Source of the DNA: Blepharisma japonicum
Taxonomy: Eukaryota; Ciliophora; Heterotrichea; Heterotrichida; Blepharismidae
Assembly (NCBI GenBank): GCA_949751835.1
Contig: CATKHK010000053.1
Span: forward strand, 266,150 to 330,149
Reading direction: 5' to 3'
Length of the DNA: 64,000 bases
Shown: one piece after another, positions 53,763-64,000 of the stretch
Numbering within the stretch: the first letter of the stretch is position 1
How the letters are laid out: each line of letters starts with the position of its first letter
Made by a program: the position numbers and the translations under genes
The notes under the pieces: model-generated
The model's input: only the letters and a program-made list of their open reading frames with translations
The model's database searches: none
Told to the model about the DNA's origin: nothing

Positions 53763-55838
53763 ATGCCGACAAGAGGGATGCTTGAAATTTTGATTCATTC
53801 AGAAAGCTTTAGAAATATAGATTTATACTATCAAGGCCTTTATTTTATCCAATTCACAGTGTACTTCAAAGACAAAACCTGCGAAGTCCATGGGATCCCA
53901 ATACAAATTCAGCCATCAGAGCATATCTCGCACTCCAAGTCTTTGCACAATCTTTGACCTGCACAGATTGATGACGAAAACAATGCTTATATGACAAAAA
54001 TTTTCCTTATAAGATATTCGGACGAAACAGTCAAGTGTGGAGAAGTCGGAATCTTCAGGGCAGAAATTGATTTTGACTTAACGATTGAGCAGATTCCGTT
54101 GATTATTGAAGCAGAACTGTTTTTTTCTGATTTAGAAGGAAATGTGGAAGCTGAGTATATTAGAAAAATCATGAAAGACCCAGTACTGGCACCTCAGTTT
54201 AAAAGTGTGGGAAACGCACAGTTTAAAGTGGCGAATCCTTTTTTTGGGGTAAATCAGATGATTCCTGTAATTTTTACTGATCTTTATTCTTGTGTGCTTA
54301 ATACAACTATTCATATTTTGCTGCTGGATTATAAATTTGAATCTGATCACCAAGCTGAAAGCCTTTTCCCAGAAATTCAAGCGAAACTGAAAAGCAAAGC
54401 AATTGATAGGGCTTATGATACTTTCGTGTTATTATTGGCAACTGTGCATAATAATATAAGAAATTTAGTCAGCAAAGTTATGAAAGCTGAAGGGGTAAGA
54501 AATAAACTTATAAATATTAAGAAAAGAATAAAACTTCCTTTGCTGATAGGACTAAAAGAAGGACAAGAATATGTAAAAACTGATACAGGGGTAAGAAGAG
54601 CACTTTTTAGTGAATGCATGACTGTGAGGAACAAGCAAAGTGTGACTGATTTTATTATTAATGAAATTAAAGAAGTGGCTGCGAATTTGTGCCAAATTAA
54701 GTATGATTTAGGAGAAGTCTTGAAGAATAACTCTGAAATTGTATTTGACATACTTCAGATTAAGTATAACACTACAATGAGGGAAAGGTGAGGAGAAAAC
54801 ATATATCGTGCCATAAAACCTCTTCCTTACACAGTAATTGCAGACCATAATACTCAAGATTCACACAACAGTGTGGCTGAAGTCCGAAGAAAGTCTAACT
54901 ACATGCCATTTCTTGAAACTTTAGAAGTAGAAGACTTAAAGGTATTTTTACGTCCGGATTTATCCACAATAATATTCGAAGACGTCTTTACAAGGGAAAA
55001 ATTTGAGGATTCCTTTGATCCTATCTGCTATTCCACCAAATCTAAATTTGAGCCAAAAACGCATCTATTTATACTAGTCCATGGCTTTATGGGCTCTTAT
55101 TATGATATGAAAATCATCAAGGACACTTTGTCCTTATTTTTGCCTAATTCCTCATTTTATAGCTCTAGGGCTAATGAAGGAAAAACAGAAGGGAGCATTT
55201 TTGATATGGGATACCAGCTGGCAATGGAAGTTAAAAGCATTTTAGAAGAATTCCAGTATAGAGCAATTAATAGGATCTCGTTTATAGGACACTCTTTGGG
55301 AGGAATTATTATTAGAGCTGCTTTGCCAAATCTGCCTGAACTGAAGGAAAAATTGAATCTTTATATGACTTTTGGAAGTCCACATTTAGGCTGCATTTGT
55401 GGGTCGTCGAAACTTATTGACGCAGGGCTTTGGCTGCTTGCGAAGCTTAAAAAGACTATAAGTTTGCAGCAGCTGGCTATGACTGATTCAAAAAACCCAA
55501 GGAAAACTTGTATTTATAGCTTGTCAAGGGCTGAAGGGCTAGGATGGTTTAAGAAAATTATTTTGGTTAGCTCTGCACAAGATAATTATGTCCCATTTGA
55601 GTCTGCAAGAATTGAGGCTGGAAAAAGTGCTTTTGAAGGAGATACTTTACAATTAGAGATGGCTGATGGGCTGATTTCCCAGATTCGTGCAGACTTATTA
55701 TATAGGATTGATGTGAATTTTGGGATGAAAGATGACTTGCTGAGTAATATGATTGGAAGAACAGCACATGTCCAAATGCTAGATAATCCTCCGTTATTGA
55801 ATATGCTTCTTTATCTTCATCCAGATGCATTTTGCTAA
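53763..55838 (+). CDS. FAM135-type lipase-like protein (DUF676 serine esterase)
   Basis: 691 aa, intronless, with TGA=Trp. An N-terminal C2-like/DUF3657-type region is followed by a helical linker and a C-terminal alpha/beta hydrolase (about residues 420-690): VHGFMGSYYDMKII, nucleophile elbow GHSLGG, an Asp in SSAQDNYVPFES and a candidate His in GRTAHVQMLDNP. This domain order is that of FAM135A/B. The triad looks complete, so lipase or thioesterase activity on membrane lipids is plausible. Confidence 0.82.
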
Positions 55839-56289
55839 TTTTTAGTTTCTGTTTAAATTAATATTATATGTTGAAGATTAATGTTATATAAAATTATACT
55901 ATTAATTACCCTTCAAGCAATTTTTATAATTTTATAAGAGGGTGAATCCTTTGAGAAATAATTGAAGCATATCCAATAGTTGCAACGTCATAGATAAACA
56001 AATGAAGACCCTTGATAAAATTTAAAGCGAAAACAATATTTTTCGGGAAATTAAATAATCCTGTGAATATTATAGATCCAAGAGTGGAATACACCTTTCC
56101 AGGGAAATTAAAGCTTATACCAAAAAATAGTTAAAAGTCGAAATGTAAAAAAGTTTATATTTTTAGGAATAAAAATATCTTAAGATTCTGCTGATTAAGC
56201 CTTAATATTTACAATTGATAATATTATTAGTTCTTAACAGAATTATTCTTTGATAAATAATTAAATTTAAATATATAAAGAATTATATA
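55839..56289. other. Intergenic region
   Basis: About 450 bp, AT-rich, between two plus-strand genes. It contains the coding-like minus-strand fragment listed at 55924-56132. Nothing else recognised. Confidence 0.5.
55924..56132 (-). pseudogene. Orphan coding-like fragment without a start codon
   Basis: A 69-codon open stretch between two TAA codons on the minus strand reads as plausible protein (FNFPGKVYSTLGSIIFTG, then FIKGLHLFIYDVATIGYA, ending RIHPLIKL) but has no ATG in it and none in the 150 bases upstream. It may be the 3' end of a decayed gene. Family not recognised. Confidence 0.3.
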
Positions 56290-57501
56290 ATGAATTGACT
56301 TTCAGACAGTATAGAAATAGCTGAGTATGATGAAGACATGGAGCAACAGCTCATAGATCTTGAGCAATCTTCAGCAGCACCAATGGGAAATACTTTCCCT
56401 TTAGCACACATAAGAGCCTGCACAGTTTTTTACGAAAAATATTCATCAATTCCAAGTCAATTTTTGAAGTGAAGAATTACAGTTGCTCGAGATAAGAAAC
56501 TCAATAAAGTTATAGGTGTCATCAACGGGATCATAAAAGAAGTCTATTTGAATGGAGATTTAGTTATATTAGGGCAGATGTTTGGCTTAAAAGTGCATAA
56601 AAGGTATCAAAAAAAGGGGATTGGTCACATGCTCTGCAAACAAATGGAAAGCGATCTTGAGCATCTAGGGGCAGTCTCAATTTATGTAAGAATTGAATCT
56701 TTTAATACAGACGCTGAAAAATTATATACAAATCGATTAAAATATCATGAAATTGCTAATCAAAAAGTCAAATTGATTAGCCCTAGAAGCACTGCTAAGC
56801 AGCTTCAGCAAATAACAACTGAAACAGCTTATAAATTAACAAAAGAGTATTATGATGGGAAAGATATGGCACTTTCAGACATCTGGCCTTTATTTAAATC
56901 TCCGTATTATTTAGCTACTTATATAGTAGAGACATCAAAACAGGATATTGCGGGAATTTCTCTCTGATATGCTTCAGGATTATCAGACATGAGTATTATT
57001 CAAGTGCTATTTGATGTAAAGAATTTACAAAAGCCTCATATTTTCTTATTAGTGCTCATATCACTGATATTCATTGTATTTTTGTATTTTTATTTTATTT
57101 ATAGAGGATATTATGAGCTAAATTCTCGCTTAATGATCCTCTTATATATCCCAGCTGTTTCTTGACTATCACTAAAATTCCTGACTTTAGTTTTCACTCT
57201 ACTGAAGTATGGGAAATTTGCAATTTTTCGATCAAAAAGAAGACGAGGTAGGACTTTTGGGTATTTTTTTAAAGGAAGACCCTCTGTTCAAAGGCAGCTC
57301 ACTTATGAGCTGATAGAAGGACTCAGCAAAGAAGCAGCCAATAAAAAGCTAGAATATATCTTATTTGAATATTCAGAAAACGATCACATGACTAGCTATT
57401 TTCATACCCATAATTTTTCTAGGATTTATCTATATAAAACTCTAGATGAAGCTACATTTAGCGGGCTTCCTACATTAAGTTTTGTAGATCCAAGAGATTA
57501 A
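56290..57501 (+). CDS. HLS1-like GNAT acetyltransferase with two membrane helices
   Basis: 403 aa with several TGA=Trp, including codon 3. A GNAT core (about residues 40-170) has GLKVHKRYQKKGIGHMLCKQ, the acetyl-CoA pyrophosphate loop. The C-terminal ending LSFVDPRD matches the FVDPRE ending of plant HOOKLESS1-type acetyltransferases, and the middle (LATYIVETS) also follows that family. Unlike plant HLS1, two hydrophobic helices interrupt it at about 248-268 and 278-300 (IFLLVLISLIFIVFLYFYF). Membrane anchoring is therefore likely. The substrate is unknown. Confidence 0.72.
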
Positions 57502-57517
57502 TAAAAATAATTAATTT

Positions 57518-58357
57518 CTACATTATTAAACAACTTGCACAAATATTTGCAGATCTCCCTGGCTCAATTTGTTTGTGGGAATTTGGGAGGTTTGTAGAGT
57601 AATGAGTATTTTGTTCACTCACAAATGATTTCGGAGGCTGTTTAAATGATGAATTTGTGTCGCCTGACTTAACTGACCTTGCTTTTTTAGCTTGGTTTAT
57701 TGGTACAGTTCTAATGTCATCCATTACTACTGAAACTGTTTTTCCACCTAAATAAACTAGCAATAGCCCTAATAAGCTTCCAAATTTACCATGAACAATT
57801 GTAGGCTTATGCAATACAAGTAAAATCCCTTTATCGATCATCAATTTTGAAATTTGATTTTGACTGAGCAATTGGCCATTTCCCCCAATTATTTCAAAAG
57901 GAGTTTCCTCTAAGCACAAAATTTGTTGATACCAGCTTTCTTTTCTAGAAAAATCAAACTTTGTAAGGACTACAGAGCTGTTAAAAGGTAAATAAGGATA
58001 TATAGATTTTGTAATAAAAGATGGGCAACCTTGAGCCATCTCTAAATTATTTTCTTTTCATGCTTTGATCCCACCTAATAGCACCCTGACATCTTCAAAG
58101 CCAGCTGCTCGAAACCCCCAATAAGCTTTGCAGGAGTATTGATGGTCGCCTGTATCATAACAAATTAGTGTTTTGTCATCATCTATTTCTACTGATCTCG
58201 CTTGTTTTATGAATAACTCCCCATCTTCTTCTATATTATACAAAATTGAGTTTGGGATGTGTTCACTTGGAAGTCTTAGACCTGGGACGCAATATATAAG
58301 TGTGTATGTGTCTGGGGATTTGTATTTGTACTCCTCGAGATCAATAAAAGGGTTCAT
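57518..58357 (-). CDS. Rhodanese-like (double-domain) protein with CaaX box
   Basis: 279 aa from ATG 58357 to TAG, with TGA=Trp. The first rhodanese-like domain (about residues 15-105) has LICYDTGDHQYSCKAYW and FRAAGFEDVRVLLGGIKAW, as in the non-catalytic domain of thiosulfate/mercaptopyruvate sulfurtransferases. The second (about 110-220) has VLHKPTIVHGKFGSLLG where the active-site Cys loop should be, so it looks inactive. The chain ends CASCLIM: CLIM is a good CaaX prenylation motif, and the extra Cys could be palmitoylated. Confidence 0.68.
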
Positions 58358-58418
58358 CTATTTTTGATTATTTTATTTATTTCTGAGAAAATCTAAAACA
58401 TTAATTATCAGAAAATTT

Positions 58419-58739
58419 TTATTTCCCTCTTTGATTTTCGCTTGCTGTCTGACCTTCATCCTCATCTTTTATACAATTAATTCGGCAAAATTTCAAGCAA
58501 AATATTTTTCAGAAAGAAATTTCTTCTTCTTTGCTGTCAATCGACTCAATTGAGCTATTGGACTGGATAGGTACTTTATTTTCAGCATGAAACGATGCGC
58601 TTTGATTTGCAAGGGAATCTATCGTGGATTTTGATTTCGCTCGCTCTAGCCTGTCTTGTTCTAACTTTGCTAGGATTTCTTTGGACTATGTGAAACTTAC
58701 ATTTGGGAGTTTTAAACTTTTTGCTGTTATTACGTTCAT
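58419..58739 (-). CDS. Small two-exon hypothetical protein
   Basis: 101 aa. Exon 1 (58739-58701) encodes MNVITAKSLKLPN. A 15-nt intron (58686-58700) follows, then exon 2 runs to TAA 58421-58419 and reads one TGA as Trp. The middle is a charged helix (KEILAKLEQDRLERAKSK). Near the end FWKIFCLKFCRINC is hydrophobic and Cys-rich, as in palmitoylated tails. Each exon alone is too short to notice; splicing gives an 89-codon continuation, which supports the gene. Confidence 0.65.
58686..58700 (-). other. 15-nt spliceosomal intron
   Basis: On the minus strand it reads GTAAGTTTCACATAG, phase 0, in the small two-exon gene. It has the same GTA, A10 and TAG features as the other introns. Confidence 0.75.
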
Positions 58740-59088
58740 TCTATTTTATAAACCAGCTTATTAGTTTATTATTGATAGCGATTTAATAAAAATTTTTTTA
58801 AATATACCAAGTTATCATTATTATCCTTTATTCTGCAACGACTATGAATTTTGGAGCTTTAAAGAAATTTTATCAATATTTTTTTATGAATTTCCAGAAA
58901 TTTCTATCGAGACAACTATAAAAATTATTTCGAATGAAAAGACCTGCATAGAGAATAACTCTAAAATCATCAAATTATGAAATTTTTAGTTATTTTTTTA
59001 ATCTATAATATTTTCAATTTTAAACGATAAAAGAATTTTTCAATAAATATTGTTTATTTCATATAAAAAATTAAAAATTACTTTATTC
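58740..59088. other. Intergenic region, nothing convincing
   Basis: About 350 bp, AT-rich. A plus-strand stretch of about 70 sense codons (IPSYHYYPLFCNDYEFW...) between stops has no ATG and overlaps no known motif; I treat it as chance. Confidence 0.5.
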
Positions 59089-60138
59089 TTAAAGAGGTCT
59101 CGTAGAAGTCAACGAGCAGTCTTCATTTGAATTTTCAACAAAGAACTCATGCTCAAGCACTTGTTGAGCTGTGGGTCTTAAGAACTGGTCTCTCTGTAAG
59201 CACATATGTATTAAGCCTTTCAGAGACCTTGAACATTTAGGTATTATAGGATAATTATTTGGAGTTGAAATCAACTTTAATACCTCCTTCGCATCTTTTG
59301 AATAATTTGACCAAGGTGGCTGACCAGATGACATTTCTATTAAAACACATCCTAAAGACCAGATATCAGCTGAATAAGTATGCCCTTCTCTTAGCACCAC
59401 CTCGGGCGCCATCCAATAAGGGCTGCCTTTTAAAGATCTCGACAATTTTCCTTCATTTTCTAAAAATTTTTTAGAAGACCCAAAATCAGTCAGTTTAACA
59501 ATTCCACTCGTCGTCACCAACACATTGGCTGATTTTAAATCTCTATGAATAATTCCATTCTCATGCAAATAGGCAAGTCCTCTTACAAGCTGCTTTCCAT
59601 AGTTTTTTATAACCTCTTCTTCAAGAAAATCATATTTTTGCAAAATTTTTTTCAAAGAGCCTCCAGGCACATATTCAAGCATGACATCAATAGAAGTCAT
59701 TTCATTAGAAAGTTCAGTCTGGTAATACTGGACAACGTTAGGGTGGTTTAGCTCTCTTAATAAAGTAATTTCATTTTTTAAGTTCATGAATTCTCGCTCA
59801 ATTTTTTTAGGATCATCGCTTAGCTATGTAAAAAATACTCTAAAATGTTTGACAGCTAAAAGCTCGCCTGTTTCAATATTCATACATTGATAGACTTTCG
59901 CATAAGCTCCTTCACCAATTAGTTCCCCACGTTTTCATCTGATAATTTTGCCAGTTCGTGGAGTGGAGAGATCTGTAAAGGTATTTTCTGAAGCTTCGCC
60001 TTGATAAAGGACACTTTTGCGCTGGCGAGCTTGTTCAAGTTGGGTTGGGAGATTTAAACGAACAATATTTGGCTTTTGATCTCTAGGCTCGCCTACTTGT
60101 ATGCGAACTGCAGAACGATGACAACATCCGTTTCCCAT
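59089..60138 (-). CDS. MAP3K-like protein kinase with N-myristoylation signal, two exons
   Basis: 344 aa in two exons with a 15-nt intron at 59824-59838. I chose ATG 60138 because it gives MGNGCCHRS, a myristoylation/palmitoylation signal; an upstream ATG at 60189 would bury it. The kinase domain begins IGEGAYAKVYQC, with AVKHF (catalytic Lys), HRDLKSANVLV, LTDFGSSKK and GSPYWMAPEV, as in NPK1/ANP-type MAP3Ks. Exon joining gives AVKHFRLSDDPKKIERE across the intron. Probably a membrane-tethered stress or cell-cycle kinase. Confidence 0.88.
59824..59838 (-). other. 15-nt spliceosomal intron
   Basis: On the minus strand it reads GTATTTTTTACATAG, phase 0, between kinase subdomains II and III of the MAP3K-like gene. 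Unspliced, the frame stops at the terminal TAG. Confidence 0.9.
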
Positions 60139-60529
60139 GGAATATAAATTAAACGTATATATGAATTTTATAGCGAAAGATTGTATCATGGCTTAATTTT
60201 TAAATTTGTGGTTTGAGGATTTTAATGAAATGAGGTAGAAATATTATTCAAGTTTTTATTTATGGTTATATTTTAAGAAACCTCTACCTTGAAAAATATT
60301 CATATTATATAAATTAATTAATTTATTGTTGAAAGAATTTAGGAAATTACAAGATTTATTTTTCTTAATATTTAAAGATATCATAAGATGGCTAAGTTAT
60401 TTAATTAATTTCTCTTAAAGTACATTATTTTAAGCAATTCTTAAAATTATCATTTTATCATAAATAAAACTTATATGGCTTTTTAAAGCATAGAAAAAAT
60501 TAATTTCATATCCCATATTTGAATTTAAA
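60139..60529. other. Intergenic region between divergent genes, nothing recognised
   Basis: About 390 bp, AT-rich, upstream of the kinase gene and of the hypothetical gene at 60530. No open frame, repeat or RNA seen. Confidence 0.55.
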
Positions 60530-60970
60530 ATGAATTGCATAACCTCAAGACCTCAAGTTCTAAGACCACGCACAGATAGCATGATGAATATTCAGCCGAT
60601 CTCCTCTTGTATCAATAAAACCTTCCGTAAATTTTCCTTTGATAACGATACTCATGACGCAAGAAATGTTATCAATCCATCAAAATTCAAGCAAAGACCT
60701 ATGGACTCAAATAAAGAAAATTTTATCTCAGAAAATCAGGCGACACCCAAAGAATCATTCCAAGCAAGAAATAAAAAACTAAAGAGGCCAATGAGGAAAG
60801 GACTAAAAAAATACCTGCCAAAGCAAGAGCCATCTGCAATTTCTATCAAAAATTCGTTTTATGATATATTAGGCCAAGTAGAGGCAGAGCTTGATAGCAT
60901 GGAAGATCTATGGAATAGCGTAACGATTCCTCACGATTTTTTCTCTTCAGATGAGGAAAATATTATTTAA
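60530..60970 (+). CDS. Hypothetical basic protein with acidic tail
   Basis: 146 aa. The middle is basic (KNKKLKRPMRKGLKKYLPK-like patch, possible nuclear localisation signal) and contains SNKENF, a KEN-box-like degron seen in APC/C substrates. The tail is acidic (FFSSDEENII). That combination suggests a cell-cycle-regulated nuclear protein, but no family is recognised. Ends 7 bp from the convergent ferredoxin stop. Confidence 0.55.
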   Translation: MNCITSRPQVLRPRTDSMMNIQPISSCINKTFRKFSFDNDTHDARNVINPSKFKQRPMDSNKENFISENQATPKESFQARNKKLKRPMRKGLKKYLPKQEPSAISIKNSFYDILGQVEAELDSMEDLWNSVTIPHDFFSSDEENII

Positions 60971-60977
60971 ATTAAAA

Positions 60978-61283
60978 TTACCAAACCAACTTTATTGTTT
61001 TCCCTTCTAATTTTTCACTAACTTGTATTTGGCATGAGCATCTGATTGATTTTTCATCTCCCATAGATTTTAGCAGCATCAATTCTTCGATTTTAGGTGC
61101 TCCTACAAGCGAATGATCAATGCTGATTGCACATGACCCACATTCTAGCTTAAAACCACAATGAGAAAAATCAGGGTCTCCAATTCCAGAGTCCTTGATT
61201 ACCTGTGCAAGTCTTGTATTTATAGCTGCTTGTGTTTCTAATATTTTTGGTCCTCTCTGAAGAATAAATCTAACACAAGCCAT
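60978..61283 (-). CDS. 2Fe-2S ferredoxin, adrenodoxin-like
   Basis: 101 aa. The four cluster cysteines follow the C-x5-C-x2-C spacing in CGFKLECGSC (about residues 42-51), with the fourth in SIRCSCQIQV (about residue 84). The fold matches mitochondrial ferredoxins used in Fe-S assembly or P450 reduction. The usual mitochondrial presequence is not obvious. An extra Cys (RCSC) lies next to the fourth ligand. It is divergent from the enolase gene with 40 bp between ATGs. Confidence 0.82.
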   Translation of the reverse strand: MACVRFILQRGPKILETQAAINTRLAQVIKDSGIGDPDFSHCGFKLECGSCAISIDHSLVGAPKIEELMLLKSMGDEKSIRCSCQIQVSEKLEGKTIKLVW

Positions 61284-61323
61284 ACTTAATTTATTCTCAT
61301 AATGACTATTATTTCATTAAAAG

Positions 61324-62691
<1,368 letters not shown>

Positions 62692-62737
62692 TATATTAAC
62701 ATAAGCGACTGCAGACAATTTTAATTTTATCTATAGA

Positions 62738-63166
62738 TTAATGCGTCTCTTCTTGAAGAAGTTTATCGTATTTGACTCTGTCAAGCAATTTTTCTAATTC
62801 TTCAGGCTTTTCAACTTGCAGTTTAGCAACCCAACCATCAGATTCAGCTGCATTATTAACCAATTCAGGGGTTTTCGATAAACCAGAATTAATTTCAACA
62901 ACCTTTCCAGAGATTGGGGAATAGATATCAGCAACAATTTTTACACTTTCAACAGCTCCTAGAACATCACCTTGTTTAAAGTGAGCCCCGATCTCAGGAA
63001 GATCCAAATGGACTACATCACCAAGCTGAGACTGAGCGTGATCAGTGATTCCTATTGTCCCGATTTTGCTAGCAGCATTGTAGGTAACCCATTCATGGTC
63101 TTTTGTAAAATAGGTGGAGAATCTTCTAATTGGGAATGAAGAAAGTTTAATTCGTGGCAGCCACAT
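62738..63166 (-). CDS. GCSH: Glycine cleavage system H protein, mitochondrial
   Basis: 142 aa. A basic N-terminal presequence (MWLPRIKLSSFPIRRFST) precedes the H-protein fold. The lipoylated lysine is in GAVESVKIVADIYSP. Other family blocks are THDHEW-like KDHEWVTY and VEINSGLSKTPELVNNAAE. It carries the aminomethyl group between the P, T and L proteins of the glycine cleavage complex. Convergent with the enolase gene, 46 bp apart. Confidence 0.95.
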   Translation of the reverse strand: MWLPRIKLSSFPIRRFSTYFTKDHEWVTYNAASKIGTIGITDHAQSQLGDVVHLDLPEIGAHFKQGDVLGAVESVKIVADIYSPISGKVVEINSGLSKTPELVNNAAESDGWVAKLQVEKPEELEKLLDRVKYDKLLQEETH

Positions 63167-63443
63167 TTAATATGACTTTTAGGTGATTTTTTAAATCAAA
63201 CGGAAAAGAGAATTAAAGGCATGGATGACTATATAAAAAATAGGTCTCGGAAAATATTAGACCATCCTAAAAACATTGAAAAAATAAGAGGTTTATGTAT
63301 TAAAATACCTCTGTTTTAGAAATGGGGCTGCTGATTAATAGTAATTTACACTGATGATTGACTAAATAAAATTATTTCCTATAATTATAATTTAAAAATA
63401 TAATATCTATAATAAAATCGATAAAAATATTTGTTCATAATCA
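63167..63443. other. Intergenic region, nothing convincing
   Basis: About 280 bp between two minus-strand genes. It contains a 32-codon plus-strand ATG frame (63221-63319) and a short hairpin-like AGAGGT...ACCTCT. Neither is convincing. Confidence 0.45.
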
Positions 63444-64000
63444 TTAGTTATAAGATACTCTTACTACTGGCCTTTCTCCATGCTTCATGCTCGAAGTATC
63501 AGACAACGCGAAATACTGTGAAACTGCTGTGTTGACTTGCCTTCTCATTTCATCCTTCATCTCCCTCTTCATCCACATCCTATAGAAAACCAAAATGACT
63601 CCTACAAGTACTACACATAATGTTAAAATCAAAATAATGGTCCCAGCTCTTACACCTTTATTATTGTCATCTATCGGCGGTGGAGCTCCTTTGCAAAATT
63701 CAGGGTCTTGGCCATAGCTATACCCAGCACACAATGCCCTTACTACAGGATCAGTTTCCCAGTCGCCTCTATATGTTTGGTTATTAATGACCAAAGCTGG
63801 ATAAAATGAAGCTGAGGCATTTGCCCAAGACTCCCTTTCAGCTTTAAGCAGAATATTGTCAGCTATTAATGGATCGCCTTCTAAAAAGCTTTCTTTTACG
63901 CATAATTTTACTTTTTTTACGCTTATGTCAGCTTTTTTCATGGCTATTTCGGAGCAAGCTTCAGTCAAATTTCCTGTACAGAGCTCTGTGTAATATTTAA
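63444..64000 (-). CDS. Vacuolar sorting receptor (VSR/BP-80-like), N-terminus off the right edge
   Basis: The last 185 codons of a plant-type vacuolar sorting receptor, open to the window edge. Seen: YYTELCTGN, a Cys-rich segment, the family block PALVINNQTYRGDWE followed by VVRALCAGY, one membrane helix (GTIILILTLCVVLVGVILVF) and a ~45-residue cytosolic tail. VSRs bring soluble cargo from Golgi to lytic compartments. The tail has YFAL and VSY as possible Tyr-based sorting signals. The PA domain would lie beyond the edge. Confidence 0.85.
   Translation of the reverse strand, partial: KYYTELCTGNLTEACSEIAMKKADISVKKVKLCVKESFLEGDPLIADNILLKAERESWANASASFYPALVINNQTYRGDWETDPVVRALCAGYSYGQDPEFCKGAPPPIDDNNKGVRAGTIILILTLCVVLVGVILVFYRMWMKREMKDEMRRQVNTAVSQYFALSDTSSMKHGERPVVRVSYN

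Noticed and set aside
58770-58990. About 70 sense codons on the plus strand
   Set aside because: No ATG, no usable intron upstream and no recognisable motif.
63221-63319. 32-codon ATG frame between the GcvH and VSR genes
   Set aside because: Too short, with no homology cue.

Overview
The window reads as the macronuclear genome of a heterotrich ciliate, most like Blepharisma. Three things seen in the sequence point there. (1) At least two dozen conserved genes stay open only if TGA is read as tryptophan, while TAA and TAG both end genes. (2) Ten introns can be placed, nine of 15 nt and one of 16 nt, all GTA...TAG, with an A at position 10 of every one. (3) The DNA is AT-rich and densely packed, with intergenic gaps down to 0-20 bp. 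Stentor shares the tiny introns but uses the standard code, so a UGA=Trp heterotrich fits best. The species assignment is inference.

Layout. 1-9768: NUF2 (kinetochore, partial), a PHD/AT-hook/SET histone methyltransferase of the plant ATXR3/SDG2 type, a decayed stretch, a CID-SAP splicing-type protein, two hypothetical basic/coiled-coil proteins, a GC-rich structured stretch that may be an ncRNA, a CISD3-like CDGSH protein, a BAH-PHD chromatin reader and a small unknown. 10003-17468: tandem purple-acid-phosphatase paralogues, the transition-zone protein MKS1 with a CXorf65-like protein just downstream, a secreted two-repeat protein and a SEL1-repeat protein. 17469-29367: a coiled-coil/EF-hand protein, an ELMO-like protein, the E2F partner DP, a DYRK kinase, a PEX16-like protein, SPB1 rRNA methyltransferase and a histidine acid phosphatase relative without its catalytic histidines.

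29394-44817: two PX-domain paralogues that share an intron position, IFT54, a four-exon OSCA/TMEM63-type channel, several small unknowns, a Tctex1 dynein light chain, an EMAP-type WD40 protein with an N-myristoylation signal, a small coiled-coil membrane protein, a TBC RabGAP and an O-methyltransferase-like protein. 44841-64000: a P5B ATPase, tandem RAP-domain paralogues, NUDCD2, a SUN-domain protein, a FAM135-type lipase, an HLS1-like acetyltransferase with membrane helices, a rhodanese-like protein with a CaaX box, a small two-exon gene, a myristoylated MAP3K-like kinase, a ferredoxin, a presequence-bearing enolase with changed catalytic residues, glycine-cleavage H protein and a vacuolar sorting receptor tail.

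There are no operons, CRISPR arrays, rRNAs, recognisable tRNAs or intact transposons. The genes form no single pathway. Recurring themes are cilia (MKS1, CXorf65-like, IFT54, Tctex1, EMAP-like), chromatin and cell cycle (NUF2, SET, BAH-PHD, DP), mitochondria (CISD3-like, RAP proteins, ferredoxin, GcvH, enolase) and endomembranes (PX proteins, TBC, VSR, PEX16, P5B ATPase). The most unusual observations are four probable pseudoenzymes (acid phosphatase, enolase, methyltransferase, rhodanese), a same-frame MKS1/CXorf65 pair separated by one stop codon, two unannotated structured intergenic loci, and the compact gene and intron architecture.
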